From the NCBI GenBank assembly GCA_964542055.1, contig CAZITB010000004.1, positions 1 through 52,612 on the forward strand: a DNA stretch of 52,612 bases, read 5' to 3'. The position numbers were made by a program, and so were the translations under genes. This stretch comes from CAZITB01 sp964542055. Its GTDB lineage: Bacteria > Planctomycetota > Phycisphaerae > Sedimentisphaerales > CAMDDF01. The notes below the pieces were generated by a model. The model was not told the origin of the DNA. It saw nothing but the letters and a program-made list of their open reading frames with translations, and made no database searches. Shown in pieces: positions 15,662 to 24,067 of this stretch; position 1 is the first letter of the stretch, and every line of letters starts with the position of its first letter.

Positions 15662-16348
15662 ATGTCTGAAAATAAGGAAGTTTTAGAACAGATAGTTGAA
15701 AATGCTGAAAAAGAGAATGAGAAACTTGGATGGTGGCATTTTCATAGACATCTTTATAATTGGGTGATCCATTTTGCGGGTACTAAGCACGGGACAAAGG
15801 CGTTGATTGTTCTGGCCGTTGTCGAACCGATTTTTGTGCCTATTCCTGCAGATGTGATGGTAGTAAGTTTGAGTATGGGTAAACCTCACAAGGCAATTAA
15901 ATATGGGTTGATTTGTTCGTTTTTTTCGGTACTTGGCGGCACGATTGCTTTTTTGCTGGGCCTGGCGATTGGGCCTGAAAGTGTTGTGGCATTTTTTGAG
16001 CAAATCAGTTTCGGGCCCCTGCAATTGGGCGAAAAATCAGAGATGGCTCTGGATTACTACCAGCGTTACGATTTCTGGGCAATTGCCATATCCGCTCTGA
16101 CGCCGGTGCCATATATGCTGTTTAGCTGGGTGGGTGGAATGGCAGAGGTGTCGCTGGTGAAGTTTGTAGGTGTTAGCTTGGTGTTTCGGACTTTGCGGTT
16201 CGGCAGTGAAGGTGTGCTTTTTTATCTCTTTGGTCAACGCGCCCGAGTACTTATCGAAAAATATTTTAATACTGCCACCATAATTTTAATGGTATTATTA
16301 GCTGTTTTGGTCTTTTTGCTCCGGGGGCTGAGTCATTTATTTGCATAA
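15662..16348 (+). CDS. YqaA/DedA-like membrane protein (VTT domain)
   Basis: Inner-membrane protein of 228 residues. It has a cytoplasmic N-terminus (1-45, charged), then helices: ALIVLAVVEPIFVPIPADVMVV (about 47-68), IKYGLICSFFSVLGGTIAFLLGL (80-102), FWAIAISALTPVPYMLFSWVGG (about 138-159), and a C-terminal helix ATIILMVLLAVLVFLLRGL. The PIPADV and TPVPYMLFSWVGGM loops are the re-entrant motifs of the DedA/VTT family, whose members act in membrane lipid flipping or homeostasis. The precise substrate is unknown here. The gene is 22 bp from maf, in the same direction. Confidence 0.85.
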   Translation: MSENKEVLEQIVENAEKENEKLGWWHFHRHLYNWVIHFAGTKHGTKALIVLAVVEPIFVPIPADVMVVSLSMGKPHKAIKYGLICSFFSVLGGTIAFLLGLAIGPESVVAFFEQISFGPLQLGEKSEMALDYYQRYDFWAIAISALTPVPYMLFSWVGGMAEVSLVKFVGVSLVFRTLRFGSEGVLFYLFGQRARVLIEKYFNTATIILMVLLAVLVFLLRGLSHLFA

Positions 16349-16370
16349 GAGCTTTTGGTAAGGTTGCTCA

Positions 16371-16958
16371 ATGGGAAATTATGATTTTATATTGGCATCT
16401 GCTTCTCCCAGGAGGAAAGATTTGCTTGAAAAGGCCGGTTATAAGTTTCGTGTCGAAATTTCAAATGTTGATGAATCTGTTTATGACGATCTTGACCCTC
16501 AGGAGCATGCAAAACAGCTTGCCTTTGCAAAAGCTGAGAAAATAGCCAAAAAATTTCCAGGCGATCTGGTTTTGGGAGCTGATACGGTTGCGGCTTGTGA
16601 GGGGCAGATAATTGGAAAGCCTGTTGATGCGGCTGATGCCCGGCGGATAACAAGTCTGTTGTTTTCTCAGCCTCACAAGGTAATAACGGGGGTAGCTTTT
16701 ATAAGAAATAGCGATCAAACGAGGATAGTGATGGCTGATACAACTGTGATTTATCCCAAAATTATGAGCCAGCAGGATTTAGAGGAGCATATTCTAGGCG
16801 GGACATGGGAGGGCAAAGCGGGTGCGTACGCAATTCAGGAGACGGGTGACCGGATGATTGAAAAGATAGAGGGTTCTTTGACAAATGTAATGGGTCTGCC
16901 AATGGAATTGGTGACCGGAGAGCTTGCGAAGTTGAAAAAAACTTTAAAAAAAATTTGA
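16371..16958 (+). CDS. maf: Maf family nucleoside triphosphate pyrophosphatase
   Basis: House-cleaning enzyme that hydrolyses non-canonical or pyrimidine nucleoside triphosphates to monophosphates. The 195 residues include LASASPRRKDLLEKAG (9-24), the EHAKQLAFAKAEK helix, LVLGADTVAACEGQIIGKP (about 64-82) with the catalytic Asp, TGVAFI, and WEGKAGAYAIQETGDRMIEKIEGSLTNVMGLP, interrupted at usual family positions. Length and motif order are standard. The stop codon is embedded in a hairpin (16957-16986). It follows the YqaA-like gene closely. Confidence 0.93.
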   Translation: MGNYDFILASASPRRKDLLEKAGYKFRVEISNVDESVYDDLDPQEHAKQLAFAKAEKIAKKFPGDLVLGADTVAACEGQIIGKPVDAADARRITSLLFSQPHKVITGVAFIRNSDQTRIVMADTTVIYPKIMSQQDLEEHILGGTWEGKAGAYAIQETGDRMIEKIEGSLTNVMGLPMELVTGELAKLKKTLKKI

Positions 16959-16986
16959 TGGGCTGTTTCCGGCAAACCAGCCCATC
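16946..16986 (-). terminator. Hairpin at maf 3' end, minus-strand terminator
   Basis: GATGGGCTG/CAGCCCATC (16957-16965 with 16978-16986) is a perfect 9-bp stem. The U-rich side is on the left (16946-16953 is AAAAAAAA on plus), so it reads as a minus-strand terminator just past a 20-codon minus-strand ORF. It may also stop plus-strand maf mRNA weakly. Confidence 0.55.
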
Positions 16987-16992
16987 TGAGGG

Positions 16993-17055
16993 TTATGAAA
17001 CTAGTGATTTGTGAATTTCTGTTATTTGCCTCAAAATTTCATTTTTGGTTACCAC
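16993..17055 (-). CDS. Possible 20-residue small protein
   Basis: A GTG start at 17055 is preceded on the minus strand by GAGGA at a 6-nt spacing. The product is MVTKNEILRQITEIHKSLVS, an amphipathic helix by pattern. The stop lies 7 nt before a hairpin with a U-tract (16946-16986). Ribosome binding site, short ORF and terminator are in perfect gene order. It could equally be the tail of a gene destroyed by the repeat element 40 bp upstream (17097-17145). Evidence is by architecture only. Confidence 0.3.
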   Translation of the reverse strand: MVTKNEILRQITEIHKSLVS

Positions 17056-17096
17056 GGTTTTTCCTCTGCTTTAGGCTTCACATACACTACTTTCAC

Positions 17097-17145
17097 TTAA
17101 GGGTACCTCTAAAAATTCATTAGCAATTGTTAGCACTACCCTTAA
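17097..17145. mobile_element. MITE-like element, short form
   Basis: 49 bp bounded by a perfect inverted repeat TTAAGGGTA...TACCCTTAA. The first 24 bases equal the left end of the 170-bp element at 7591. The right part GCAATTGTTAGCACTACCCT matches that element's right end with two changes. The interior of the long form is missing, so this looks like an internal deletion derivative. The outer TTAA could be a target duplication. Confidence 0.55.
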
Positions 17146-17195
17146 CAAGACGCAGGGGTTTTGGAAAAAGTGACATAAAAATGAAAAAAATTTGT

Positions 17196-17266
17196 AAAAA
17201 AATAAGGCGACTGCCTCAATTAAGATCGCAGTCGCCCGGAGGAGGGTGATGAAAAAGAGCTGTTTT
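17196..17266 (-). ncRNA. Candidate small RNA, copy 1 (anti-Shine-Dalgarno motif + terminator)
   Basis: Minus-strand reading gives UUUUCAUCACCCUCCUCCG (17237-17255), then a 9-bp terminator stem (17206-17214 with 17228-17236), then UUAUUUUUUU (17196-17205). A sigma-70-like promoter lies upstream: TTGTCA (17296-17301), 17 bp, TACAAC (17273-17278), giving an RNA of about 70 nt. The 19-nt block and the U-tract are identical in the second copy at 34167, although the hairpin sequence differs. A plus-strand reading would instead give a strong ribosome binding site and a 25-codon ORF (17249-17326). I consider that less likely because the peptides of the two copies are unrelated. Confidence 0.55.
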
Positions 17267-17525
17267 CGTAATGTTGTACGTATAAAAAGACGTAATGACA
17301 ACCCATTTTATGACATTTTTTTATAAAAAAAGTATTTTTTAAACTAGAAAATTATAAATAAATGATTTTTGTTTAAAATAGGTAAGATAGAGAGTTATGT
17401 TTATATGGAAATGTTGCGGTTTAATTACAAAGCCGGTTTATTCATTTGACCTTTTGCTCAAAAGAAAATAAAATCACTATGTTTTGTTTCCCATTTTAAA
17501 ATAAATAATTTTTCATGGAGGAAAA

Positions 17526-18728
17526 ATGAAGGCTAAACTGTTTTTTTTAGTTGTAGGGCTTTGTTTGTTTTCAGTAATTTTTACAGGATGTAAAAAACCT
17601 GAAGAAATAAAAGAAGTAAAGCTGCCCGATTATAGCAAGCCCCTGCCGGAAGGGGCTTTGGCACTGGTGAAAATCGAAAATCCTGCTGAAATTCCGGATT
17701 TTACTTATGCGTTGGCAGATACCAGAAATCTTCAGGATGCTGTAATGAACAGCCTAAGTTACATGTCAAAACCATCTAGTAAGGGTTTTTACCCCTACGG
17801 CGATATTACTCATGAACATGTGGTGGCTTCATTGGAGGAGTTTGTAAAATTGCTTGATTCCGGGCTTCCTCCGACGCAATTGAACCAGGTTATCCGGGAA
17901 AGATTCGATGTTTATACTTCGGTTGGATGGGATTACCGCGGAACTGTGCTGTTTACAGGATATTATACGCCGATATTTGATGCTTCAAAACAGAAAACCT
18001 CTAAATTCAAGTATCCTCTTTATAAGCGTCCGGATGATTTGGTCAGCAATGAGAAAACCGGCGAAATTATGGGCCGAAAGTTGAAAAATGGTACAATTGT
18101 CAAATATCCTGCAAGGGCAGAGATCAAAAAAAGCCAGATGTTGAAAGGTAACGAACTTGTTTGGCTAGGCGATCCGTTTGAAGTATATATCGCTCATGTT
18201 CAGGGTTCCGCAAGGCTCAGAATGCCCGACGGCGAGATGATTACCGCTGGTTATGCAGGCAATAATGGTCATGATTATGTCAGCGTTGCCCAGAAGCTGA
18301 TCAAGGACGGAAGATTAGAAAAAGATGGGCTGAGTCTGCAGAAAATGATAGCCTTTTTCAAACAGAATCCTTACCTGACAGATCAATATATTAACCAGAA
18401 TCCTCGGTATGTCTTTTTTCAGTTTGATCAGGGAATGCCGCGGGGGAGTCTCAATGAACCGGTAATCACGAAAAGGACTATAGCTACTGATAAGGATGTT
18501 TATCCTAGAGCCGGAATAGCTTTTATTCAAGCAGCTTTGCCGAAAATGGTTAACGGCCAGATTCGATCTATGCCATATACCGGATTTGCTCTTGATCAGG
18601 ATACCGGCGGTGCGATTCGTGCGGCGGGAAGATGCGATATTTATATGGGCGTAGGTGACCAAGCGGGAGAACTGGCAGGGCATACTTATCGTGAAGGAAG
18701 ACTTTATTACCTGTTTTTGAAAAAGTAA
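17526..18728 (+). CDS. mltA: Membrane-bound lytic murein transglycosylase A
   Basis: Cleaves peptidoglycan glycan strands, forming 1,6-anhydromuramic ends, at the outer membrane. It has a lipoprotein signal with lipobox FTGC (Cys22). The MltA barrel domain covers about 130-290: LFTGYYTPIFDAS, YPLYKRPDD, WLGDPFEVYIAHVQGSARL, GYAGNNGHDYVSV. The C-terminal 3D domain has three conserved aspartates in DQDTGGAIRAAGRCDIYMG (about 357-375). The 400-residue length is normal. GGAGG precedes the ATG. The presence of MltA supports a peptidoglycan wall and an outer membrane. The HD nuclease gene follows after 25 bp. Confidence 0.93.
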   Translation: MKAKLFFLVVGLCLFSVIFTGCKKPEEIKEVKLPDYSKPLPEGALALVKIENPAEIPDFTYALADTRNLQDAVMNSLSYMSKPSSKGFYPYGDITHEHVVASLEEFVKLLDSGLPPTQLNQVIRERFDVYTSVGWDYRGTVLFTGYYTPIFDASKQKTSKFKYPLYKRPDDLVSNEKTGEIMGRKLKNGTIVKYPARAEIKKSQMLKGNELVWLGDPFEVYIAHVQGSARLRMPDGEMITAGYAGNNGHDYVSVAQKLIKDGRLEKDGLSLQKMIAFFKQNPYLTDQYINQNPRYVFFQFDQGMPRGSLNEPVITKRTIATDKDVYPRAGIAFIQAALPKMVNGQIRSMPYTGFALDQDTGGAIRAAGRCDIYMGVGDQAGELAGHTYREGRLYYLFLKK

Positions 18729-18753
18729 ATTTGACATTAGATTTGGAGAAGTA

Positions 18754-19719
18754 ATGGCTCATAAGTTTATAACCGAATTAGGGCCCGGTGAAATGATTGA
18801 CGATATTTTCATGGTCAGTCAGCCCATTTTGAGAAGTACGACAAGAGGCGATTTTTACATTGCGATGTATCTGGGTGACAAGACCGGAAAAGTCAATGGA
18901 CGGATGTGGAATGCATCTGAGGAGATTTATAGTCAGCTGCCCAAAGAAGGTTTTGTTCGAGTTGTTGCTAAAAGCGAAGTTTACCAGAACGCGCTGCAGA
19001 TCGTAGTAAACCGTATCGAGGTGGTTGATTGTGATAATGTTCGCCTGGACGATTTTCTTCCGAGGACTTCTAAGAATATCAAAGAGATGTTTGAGAATGT
19101 GACCGCAATTCTTGAAAAATTGACTCATGATGGATTGAGAAGTCTCATCAGAGAATTTTTAAATGATACAGAGCTTATGAAAAATTTCTGCAAGGCTCCG
19201 GCAGCGACTAGCGTTCATCACAGCTATCTTGGGGGACTTCTGGAGCATACCTCGAATATGATGGACGCGGCTGTACGTCTTTTTCCTCTTTATCCGAATA
19301 TCCAGCAGGACCTTGTAGTGGCGGGAATCTTTTTGCACGATATAGGTAAAACTCAGGAGCTGTCTTACGAAATGGCTTTTTCATATACCGATGGAGGCCA
19401 GCTTCTTGGCCATATCACCAAAAGTGCTTTTATGATCAAGGAAAAAGCTGATAAGCTCGCTTGTGACGGTAAGCCTGTTCCGCCTGAAGTTCTTAATGCG
19501 CTTTTGCATATTGTCCTTTCGCATCACGGTCAATATGATTTCGGATCGCCGAAGATACCTGCAACCGCCGAGGCGTTTATGGTCAGCTATATAGATAATC
19601 TGGACGCGAAGATGAACCAGGTCGATGGTCTTATCAGCAATGATCCGGGCGAGGATGACTGGACTCCATGGCAAAAGACGCTTGAAACGAAAATCTATAA
19701 GAGACGGGTACTGGATTAG
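18754..19719 (+). CDS. OB-fold/HD-domain 3'-5' exonuclease, YhaM-like
   Basis: Predicted metal-dependent exoribonuclease or DNase of the YhaM type. The N-terminal OB-fold nucleic-acid binding domain (about 15-92) contains FYIAMYLGDKTGKVNGRMW. The HD phosphohydrolase domain (about 145-300) has HHSYLGGLLEHT (155-166), the HD pair at 195-196 (FLHDIGKTQEL), LSHHGQYDFGSPKIP and the final SYIDNLDAKMNQV metal-ligand region. 321 residues is the usual length. GGAG ribosome binding site. It lies between mltA and menA in one direction. Confidence 0.88.
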   Translation: MAHKFITELGPGEMIDDIFMVSQPILRSTTRGDFYIAMYLGDKTGKVNGRMWNASEEIYSQLPKEGFVRVVAKSEVYQNALQIVVNRIEVVDCDNVRLDDFLPRTSKNIKEMFENVTAILEKLTHDGLRSLIREFLNDTELMKNFCKAPAATSVHHSYLGGLLEHTSNMMDAAVRLFPLYPNIQQDLVVAGIFLHDIGKTQELSYEMAFSYTDGGQLLGHITKSAFMIKEKADKLACDGKPVPPEVLNALLHIVLSHHGQYDFGSPKIPATAEAFMVSYIDNLDAKMNQVDGLISNDPGEDDWTPWQKTLETKIYKRRVLD

Positions 19720-19731
19720 CCGCAGAATCTT

Positions 19732-20625
19732 ATGAATGAAAAATTTAAAGTCTGGTTGCAAGCCAGCAGGCCGTTTGCTTACACTGCGTCGCTTGTTCCG
19801 GTTGTGCTTGGGGCTGCTCTTGCGTATTCTGCGAATGGTCAATTTCGGTGGGATTTTTTGCCGCTGGTAGTAATTTGCGGCTCGCTTTTTCATGCGGGTA
19901 CGAATTTTCTCAACGATTATTACGATTACAAAAAGGGGGTAGATAAAATAGATTCATTCGGGGGCAGTCGAGTTCTTCCCGAAGGCAAGATCAAACCGTC
20001 AGCTTTGTGGTGGGCCGGTATCCTGTCATTTCTGCTTGGGATTGTTCTGGCTTTGCCGATTGTGTATGTGCGCGGATGGTGGATGGCTGCAATCGGAGCG
20101 GCAGGATTTATTGGCGGTTTTTTTTATTCTCTTGGATGGCTTGGTTATAAGTACCTCGGACTTGGCGACATAATGGTATTTATTTTGATGGGGCCGCTGA
20201 TGGTTATGGGATCGTACTTTGCATTGTCAGGCGATATGGTTTGGAGAGTTGTGCTAGTTTCTTTGCCGGTCGGGTGCCTGGTTTCGGCTATTCTTTGGGC
20301 CAATAATCTTAGGGATTTGCAGCACGACCGAAATGCAAAAGTTAAAACCCTGGTGATGTTTTTTGGATTTAATCGTGCCAAATATGGATACTATTTTTTG
20401 ATCGCTTTTGCATATTTGTTTACGGTTATTCTGGTTTTAGCTGACATGCTGTCGTTATGGGCATTATTGGTTATTTTCAGTGCCCCGCTTGCATGGAAAA
20501 ATATGCAATTAGTTGCAAAAACTTCTGAAAATGACCAAAACAAGCTTGTCGGATTAGATGGCCAAACTGCAAAACTTCATCTTTTATTCGGATTATTTAT
20601 CATAATTGCTGTTTTAGCAGTATGA
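19732..20625 (+). CDS. menA: UbiA-family prenyltransferase, probable MenA
   Basis: Membrane prenyltransferase, probably 1,4-dihydroxy-2-naphthoate polyprenyltransferase for menaquinone. 297 residues with eight or nine hydrophobic helices. The two Asp-rich motifs are present: NDYYDYKKGVDKIDS (about 61-75) and NNLRDLQHDRNAKVKTL (about 189-205). The opening WLQASRPFAYTASLVPVVLG is characteristic of MenA. SRVLPEGKI after the first motif also fits MenA. Other UbiA enzymes cannot be fully excluded. The gene starts 12 bp after the HD nuclease. Confidence 0.85.
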   Translation: MNEKFKVWLQASRPFAYTASLVPVVLGAALAYSANGQFRWDFLPLVVICGSLFHAGTNFLNDYYDYKKGVDKIDSFGGSRVLPEGKIKPSALWWAGILSFLLGIVLALPIVYVRGWWMAAIGAAGFIGGFFYSLGWLGYKYLGLGDIMVFILMGPLMVMGSYFALSGDMVWRVVLVSLPVGCLVSAILWANNLRDLQHDRNAKVKTLVMFFGFNRAKYGYYFLIAFAYLFTVILVLADMLSLWALLVIFSAPLAWKNMQLVAKTSENDQNKLVGLDGQTAKLHLLFGLFIIIAVLAV

Positions 20626-20637
20626 TCATTCTTAAGT

Positions 20638-21057
20638 TTAAGGTTCGATTTTTTCGCTCCGCAATTTTTTTATTTTTCCTTTATAGGTTTTGTTTTCGAG
20701 CCGTTTTACTTTCGATCTTTTAGGAACTTTGGTGGGGATTCTTCTGGCTTTTGTTCTGAAAGTTTGCTGCAGGATTTGCAAAAGTTTTTCCATTGCGGCG
20801 TTTCTGTTTGCGGATTGTGTGCGATGCTGCTGTGAAACTATTTTCAGCTGGCCGTTTGCAGCGATACGTTTTTTGAGTTTTGAACGGATTTTCTGTTTTT
20901 TGAATTCTGATAAACTGTCGCAATTTTCAAAGTCGAAAAACAATTCAACCCTTGTGCTTACTTTATTGACATTTTGCCCGCCGGGCCCGGACGAACGGGT
21001 GAAGTTATATGTTATCAAATTTTCATCGATATAAGTTTTATCGTTTACCTGTAACAT
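20638..21057 (-). CDS. arfB: Alternative ribosome-rescue factor ArfB
   Basis: Peptidyl-tRNA hydrolase that rescues stalled ribosomes lacking a stop codon. The 139-residue protein has a GGQ catalytic loop at 26-28 (RSSGPGGQNVNKVSTRVEL) and a basic C-terminal tail (KRSKVKRLENKTYKGKIKKLR) that enters the empty mRNA channel. There is no codon-recognition domain, which separates it from RF1/RF2. Its ATG overlaps the stop of the aminotransferase gene (TAATG), so it is translationally coupled to it. Confidence 0.92.
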   Translation of the reverse strand: MLQVNDKTYIDENLITYNFTRSSGPGGQNVNKVSTRVELFFDFENCDSLSEFKKQKIRSKLKKRIAANGQLKIVSQQHRTQSANRNAAMEKLLQILQQTFRTKARRIPTKVPKRSKVKRLENKTYKGKIKKLRSEKIEP

Positions 21058-22175
21058 TAAATTTCATCTAATATCTTTTTGAGTGTCTCACAAACATATT
21101 CGACCTGTTCTTTGGGTAGATTATTGTAAAACGGCAGGGCGATAGTTCTTTCGCAAACCGATTCTGTGATTGGGAAATCACCCGGCTTGAAACCGTAATC
21201 TCTAACCAGGTAGGGCTGAAGATGAACCGGCGGGAAATAATTGCTGACCTGGACACCATTATCGTGCATCAATTTCATTACTTTTTCTTTATGGGACTGT
21301 TTGTAATCTTTCGATAGTCTGATCACAAACACAAACCATGACATGTCACTTTCTGTGGGTGCGTGAGGAACGATAATCCGCTGGTCATCTTTCAAAATTT
21401 CCTGGTACCATTTGGCAACCTGTGCCCGCTTTGCCTTAAATTCTTCAAGCCTTGAAAGCTGAACAATGCCAAGTGCGCAATTGATATCACTTAAACGGTA
21501 ATTGTAGCCAAGCCTTTCATGCGCAAGCCAACCGCCGCCTTTGCCGCGACCCTGGTTTCTCAGCGAATAACACATATCTGCCAGGTCATCATCATCGGTA
21601 ACAATGATTCCACCTTCTCCGGTGGTCATTTGCTTATTTGGGTAAAATGCGAAATTTCCCAATTTTCCGAAAGTTCCGATTTTTTTGCCTTTGTAAACCG
21701 AGCCAAGGCCTTCGCAGGAGTCTTCTACTACAACTAATTTATTTTTTCTGGCAACTTCACAAACTTCATCTATTCTGGCAGGGTTTCCGAAAACAATTAC
21801 CGGTTCGATGGCTTTGGTCTTTGGGGTGATAGCTGCTTCTATTTTGTCGGGGTCAATATTTAGATTTTCAGGGTCTATGTCAACGAATACAGGTTTTGCG
21901 CCTGCCATTATGATGGAGTTTACGCTGGCGATAAAAGTAAATGGTGTTGTGATGACTTCATCGCCTGGGCCGATATTCAAAGCGTTGAAACATAAAAACA
22001 ACCCGGAAGTGCCCGAATTGACAGCAATTGCATGTTTGCTGCCCGCATATTCGGCCATTTTCTGTTCGAATTCCGTCAATTTTGGGCCAAGTGCTAAATT
22101 AGGGCTGCGAAGGACCTGGGTAACTGCGTTTATTTCGGCATCTGTAATATCCGGCCTTGAAAGGAAAACCTGCAT
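21057..22175 (-). CDS. DegT/DnrJ/EryC1/StrS family aminotransferase
   Basis: PLP-dependent sugar aminotransferase, probably making an amino sugar for surface polysaccharide. The 372 residues contain VNSGTSGLFLCFNAL (53-67), GDEVITTPFTFIASVN (71-86), VVEDSCEGLGSVYKGKKIG with the PLP-ring Asp near 152, the Schiff-base Lys181 in FYPNKQMTTGEGG, and GYNYRLSDINCALGIVQ. No sugar-pathway gene lies next to it, so its substrate cannot be inferred. AGGAG ribosome binding site. Confidence 0.9.
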   Translation of the reverse strand: MQVFLSRPDITDAEINAVTQVLRSPNLALGPKLTEFEQKMAEYAGSKHAIAVNSGTSGLFLCFNALNIGPGDEVITTPFTFIASVNSIIMAGAKPVFVDIDPENLNIDPDKIEAAITPKTKAIEPVIVFGNPARIDEVCEVARKNKLVVVEDSCEGLGSVYKGKKIGTFGKLGNFAFYPNKQMTTGEGGIIVTDDDDLADMCYSLRNQGRGKGGGWLAHERLGYNYRLSDINCALGIVQLSRLEEFKAKRAQVAKWYQEILKDDQRIIVPHAPTESDMSWFVFVIRLSKDYKQSHKEKVMKLMHDNGVQVSNYFPPVHLQPYLVRDYGFKPGDFPITESVCERTIALPFYNNLPKEQVEYVCETLKKILDEI

Positions 22176-22253
22176 TGAATGCTCCTGTAATAAATATCAA
22201 AAGCAAGATTATACCGTAAAGAGCGGCCCTGTAAAAGTGAAAATTCAGTTAGC

Positions 22254-22790
22254 TCAAACAGCTCTTTTTTTAGGTTTGGATGTCAAAATCAGTGCCAGAA
22301 GTATCAAGCCGGAAATCGCCAAGGTATAAACTGAACGCGAAATTGGTGTTATTTCGGGAAGCATTTTTTTGCCGTAATTTATCATCTGGTCAAGAGGAAC
22401 GGCTATCTGGTCATAAGTTAAAATGTAGAAAAGCGCTCCGCAAAACATACCCAAAACTGTGACCATCGCATCGGTTCTTCCAGCTGCTGCACACGCCAGC
22501 CCGGTTCCCGGACAATAGCCTGTCAACCCGAAACCTATACCTAAAAGTGCGCCTCCTATGGCGGCAGAAACCATTGCAGCCGGTTTTACGCTGAAATGCT
22601 CAACGGCGAACATATCCAGTATCCAGACGCCGAGCATACCAATGGCAATGAACAAGGCAATGGTGCGAAGAGCGTGAAAGTCTTTGAGTCTAAGTGTTCC
22701 GATTATCTTGTCCGGATTGGCCAGGCCGCCGAGATATAAAGCCGAACCAAATAAAAATCCAACTAACAAACCTGTGAACGGGGTATCCAT
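22254..22790 (-). CDS. YeeE/YedE family transporter subunit (second half)
   Basis: Membrane protein of 178 residues in the thiosulfate/sulfur-compound transport family (YeeE/TsuA-like). Start MDTPFTGLLVGFLFG at 22790 is chosen for the GAGGA 7 nt upstream and for its close spacing to the previous stop. The conserved cysteine motif is in GIGFGLTGYCPGTGLACAAAGR (about 77-98). About five helices are visible. Together with the adjacent gene it makes a split two-gene version of the usual fused transporter. Confidence 0.83.
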   Translation of the reverse strand: MDTPFTGLLVGFLFGSALYLGGLANPDKIIGTLRLKDFHALRTIALFIAIGMLGVWILDMFAVEHFSVKPAAMVSAAIGGALLGIGFGLTGYCPGTGLACAAAGRTDAMVTVLGMFCGALFYILTYDQIAVPLDQMINYGKKMLPEITPISRSVYTLAISGLILLALILTSKPKKRAV

Positions 22791-22797
22791 TATTTCC

Positions 22798-23334
22798 TCA
22801 CTTTTCGATTTGGGGAGTTTTTTTGTAAACGAACAGGGCGGTAAGCATTCCGAATCCGAATAATGTAATGGTAAAGGGAATTGCCGAAAGCGACAGCTGT
22901 GCCCAGCCTGAGGCAAATTGGCCGCTGGTGCAGCCGTGGCCCAGTCTTGCACCCAGCAATATTAAAAACCCGCCAATGAAACTCATTATAAACCTTTTGG
23001 CTACTGACCTGCCGTGATTTACTTGCCACCATACAGGTATGCTTGTCAGCCTCCAGCGTTTGATTGCGATTGCCGAAACGGCAGCACCGATTATCAATCC
23101 GATGTCAAGGTATGTACCGTAACCGAATTTTTGGTATTTTTCCTGGCTTAGCAGATCGTGATTTTGGGCATACTCAGGGTTGGTCTGGTGTATTACCATG
23201 GAATCAATGACTACAAATTGCGTTGAAACGCCTAGCGGCTTAACCAACGCAAATGCCAGCACTTGTACAAACCCTAGAAACAAACCTGCAACCCACCATG
23301 GCAGCGGTGCCTTTTGAACTTTTGGAACTTCCAT
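22798..23334 (-). CDS. YeeE/YedE family transporter subunit (first half)
   Basis: 178-residue membrane protein with four to five helices and the family motif GARLGHGCTSGQFASG (about 127-142), whose cysteine is the expected sulfur-relay residue. Its stop is 7 bp before the partner gene start (TGA-GGAAATA-ATG), so the ribosome binding site of the partner overlaps this stop. GGGAGG precedes its own ATG. The pair probably imports thiosulfate or another reduced sulfur species. Confidence 0.85.
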   Translation of the reverse strand: MEVPKVQKAPLPWWVAGLFLGFVQVLAFALVKPLGVSTQFVVIDSMVIHQTNPEYAQNHDLLSQEKYQKFGYGTYLDIGLIIGAAVSAIAIKRWRLTSIPVWWQVNHGRSVAKRFIMSFIGGFLILLGARLGHGCTSGQFASGWAQLSLSAIPFTITLFGFGMLTALFVYKKTPQIEK

Positions 23335-23366
23335 TTTACCTCCCTTAATGTAAATTACTTATGTAA

Positions 23367-24050
23367 TCACATTTTAACTAAATTCTGCAAGTCTTCAAAT
23401 GTTATTTCTGATAAATTTTCAACGATCTTATCAGCCATTTGCAGTTTTTCCCTATCATAAGTATTTGTTACCGCTATTGTTTTCATTCCCGCGGCTTTAG
23501 CGGCCATAAGCCCCCAGTGCGAATCTTCTACCACAATACATTGCTCGGGCTGGATTTGGGATTGACCGTTTTCGTTAAGTTTTTTTAAAGCAAGCGTATA
23601 GCCTTGAGGATCAGGTTTGCCCTGTGAAACGTCTTCATCGCTTACAATAATTTCGAAGACTTGCTTGATATTGGACCCGTTTAGCATCAAAAGTATATCT
23701 CTCAATATAGCTCCTGAGCATATCGCGATTCTGATTTGGTTATCTTTCAAAAGATTAATTAATTGTTCAACGCCCGGTATGATGTTCGCCTGGGTTTTGG
23801 CCATTTCGTCGAACAATCTGGTCTTTATGTCAACCATTTCATCGATATCAGCCATTTTCAGCTGATCGGGGAAATTTCTGATCATATTTTCGAAACATTC
23901 CCTGTCACAGTATCCAACATAATCTTTGTAGTAAAGTTCTTTACTCAGTTTGAACCCAAATTTGGCTGCTGCGCCTGCGAATGCCTTGTAATGGAGCGGT
24001 TCGCTGTCGGAGATAACGCCGTCGAAATCAAAAATAACTGCTTTTAACAT
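23367..24050 (-). CDS. HAD superfamily hydrolase, beta-phosphoglucomutase-like
   Basis: Cytoplasmic phosphatase or phosphomutase. The 227 residues have HAD motif I FDFDGVISDSE with nucleophile Asp8 and acid/base Asp10, a helical cap (about 16-80), motif II ICSGAI near 113, motif III Lys in GKPDPQGY near 145, and motif IV VVEDSHWGLMAAKAAGM near 172. The subfamily matches sugar-phosphate phosphatases and beta-phosphoglucomutase. The substrate is not determined. Confidence 0.85.
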   Translation of the reverse strand: MLKAVIFDFDGVISDSEPLHYKAFAGAAAKFGFKLSKELYYKDYVGYCDRECFENMIRNFPDQLKMADIDEMVDIKTRLFDEMAKTQANIIPGVEQLINLLKDNQIRIAICSGAILRDILLMLNGSNIKQVFEIIVSDEDVSQGKPDPQGYTLALKKLNENGQSQIQPEQCIVVEDSHWGLMAAKAAGMKTIAVTNTYDREKLQMADKIVENLSEITFEDLQNLVKM

Positions 24051-24067
24051 TGATGTGCCTTTATAAA

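Larger units (their letters stand above)
17056..17525. other. Intergenic region between maf and mltA
   Basis: This stretch contains no normal-size gene. It holds the short MITE-like element (17097-17145), the small-RNA-like element (17196-17266) and, from 17327 on, AT-rich DNA leading to the mltA start. A minus-strand reading frame of 76 codons here crosses the repeat and the hairpin and looks spurious. Confidence 0.6.

Noticed and set aside
17071..17301. A 76-codon minus-strand reading frame between maf and mltA
   Set aside because: It runs through the MITE-like element and the hairpin of the candidate small RNA, has no ribosome binding site, and has no family-like pattern.
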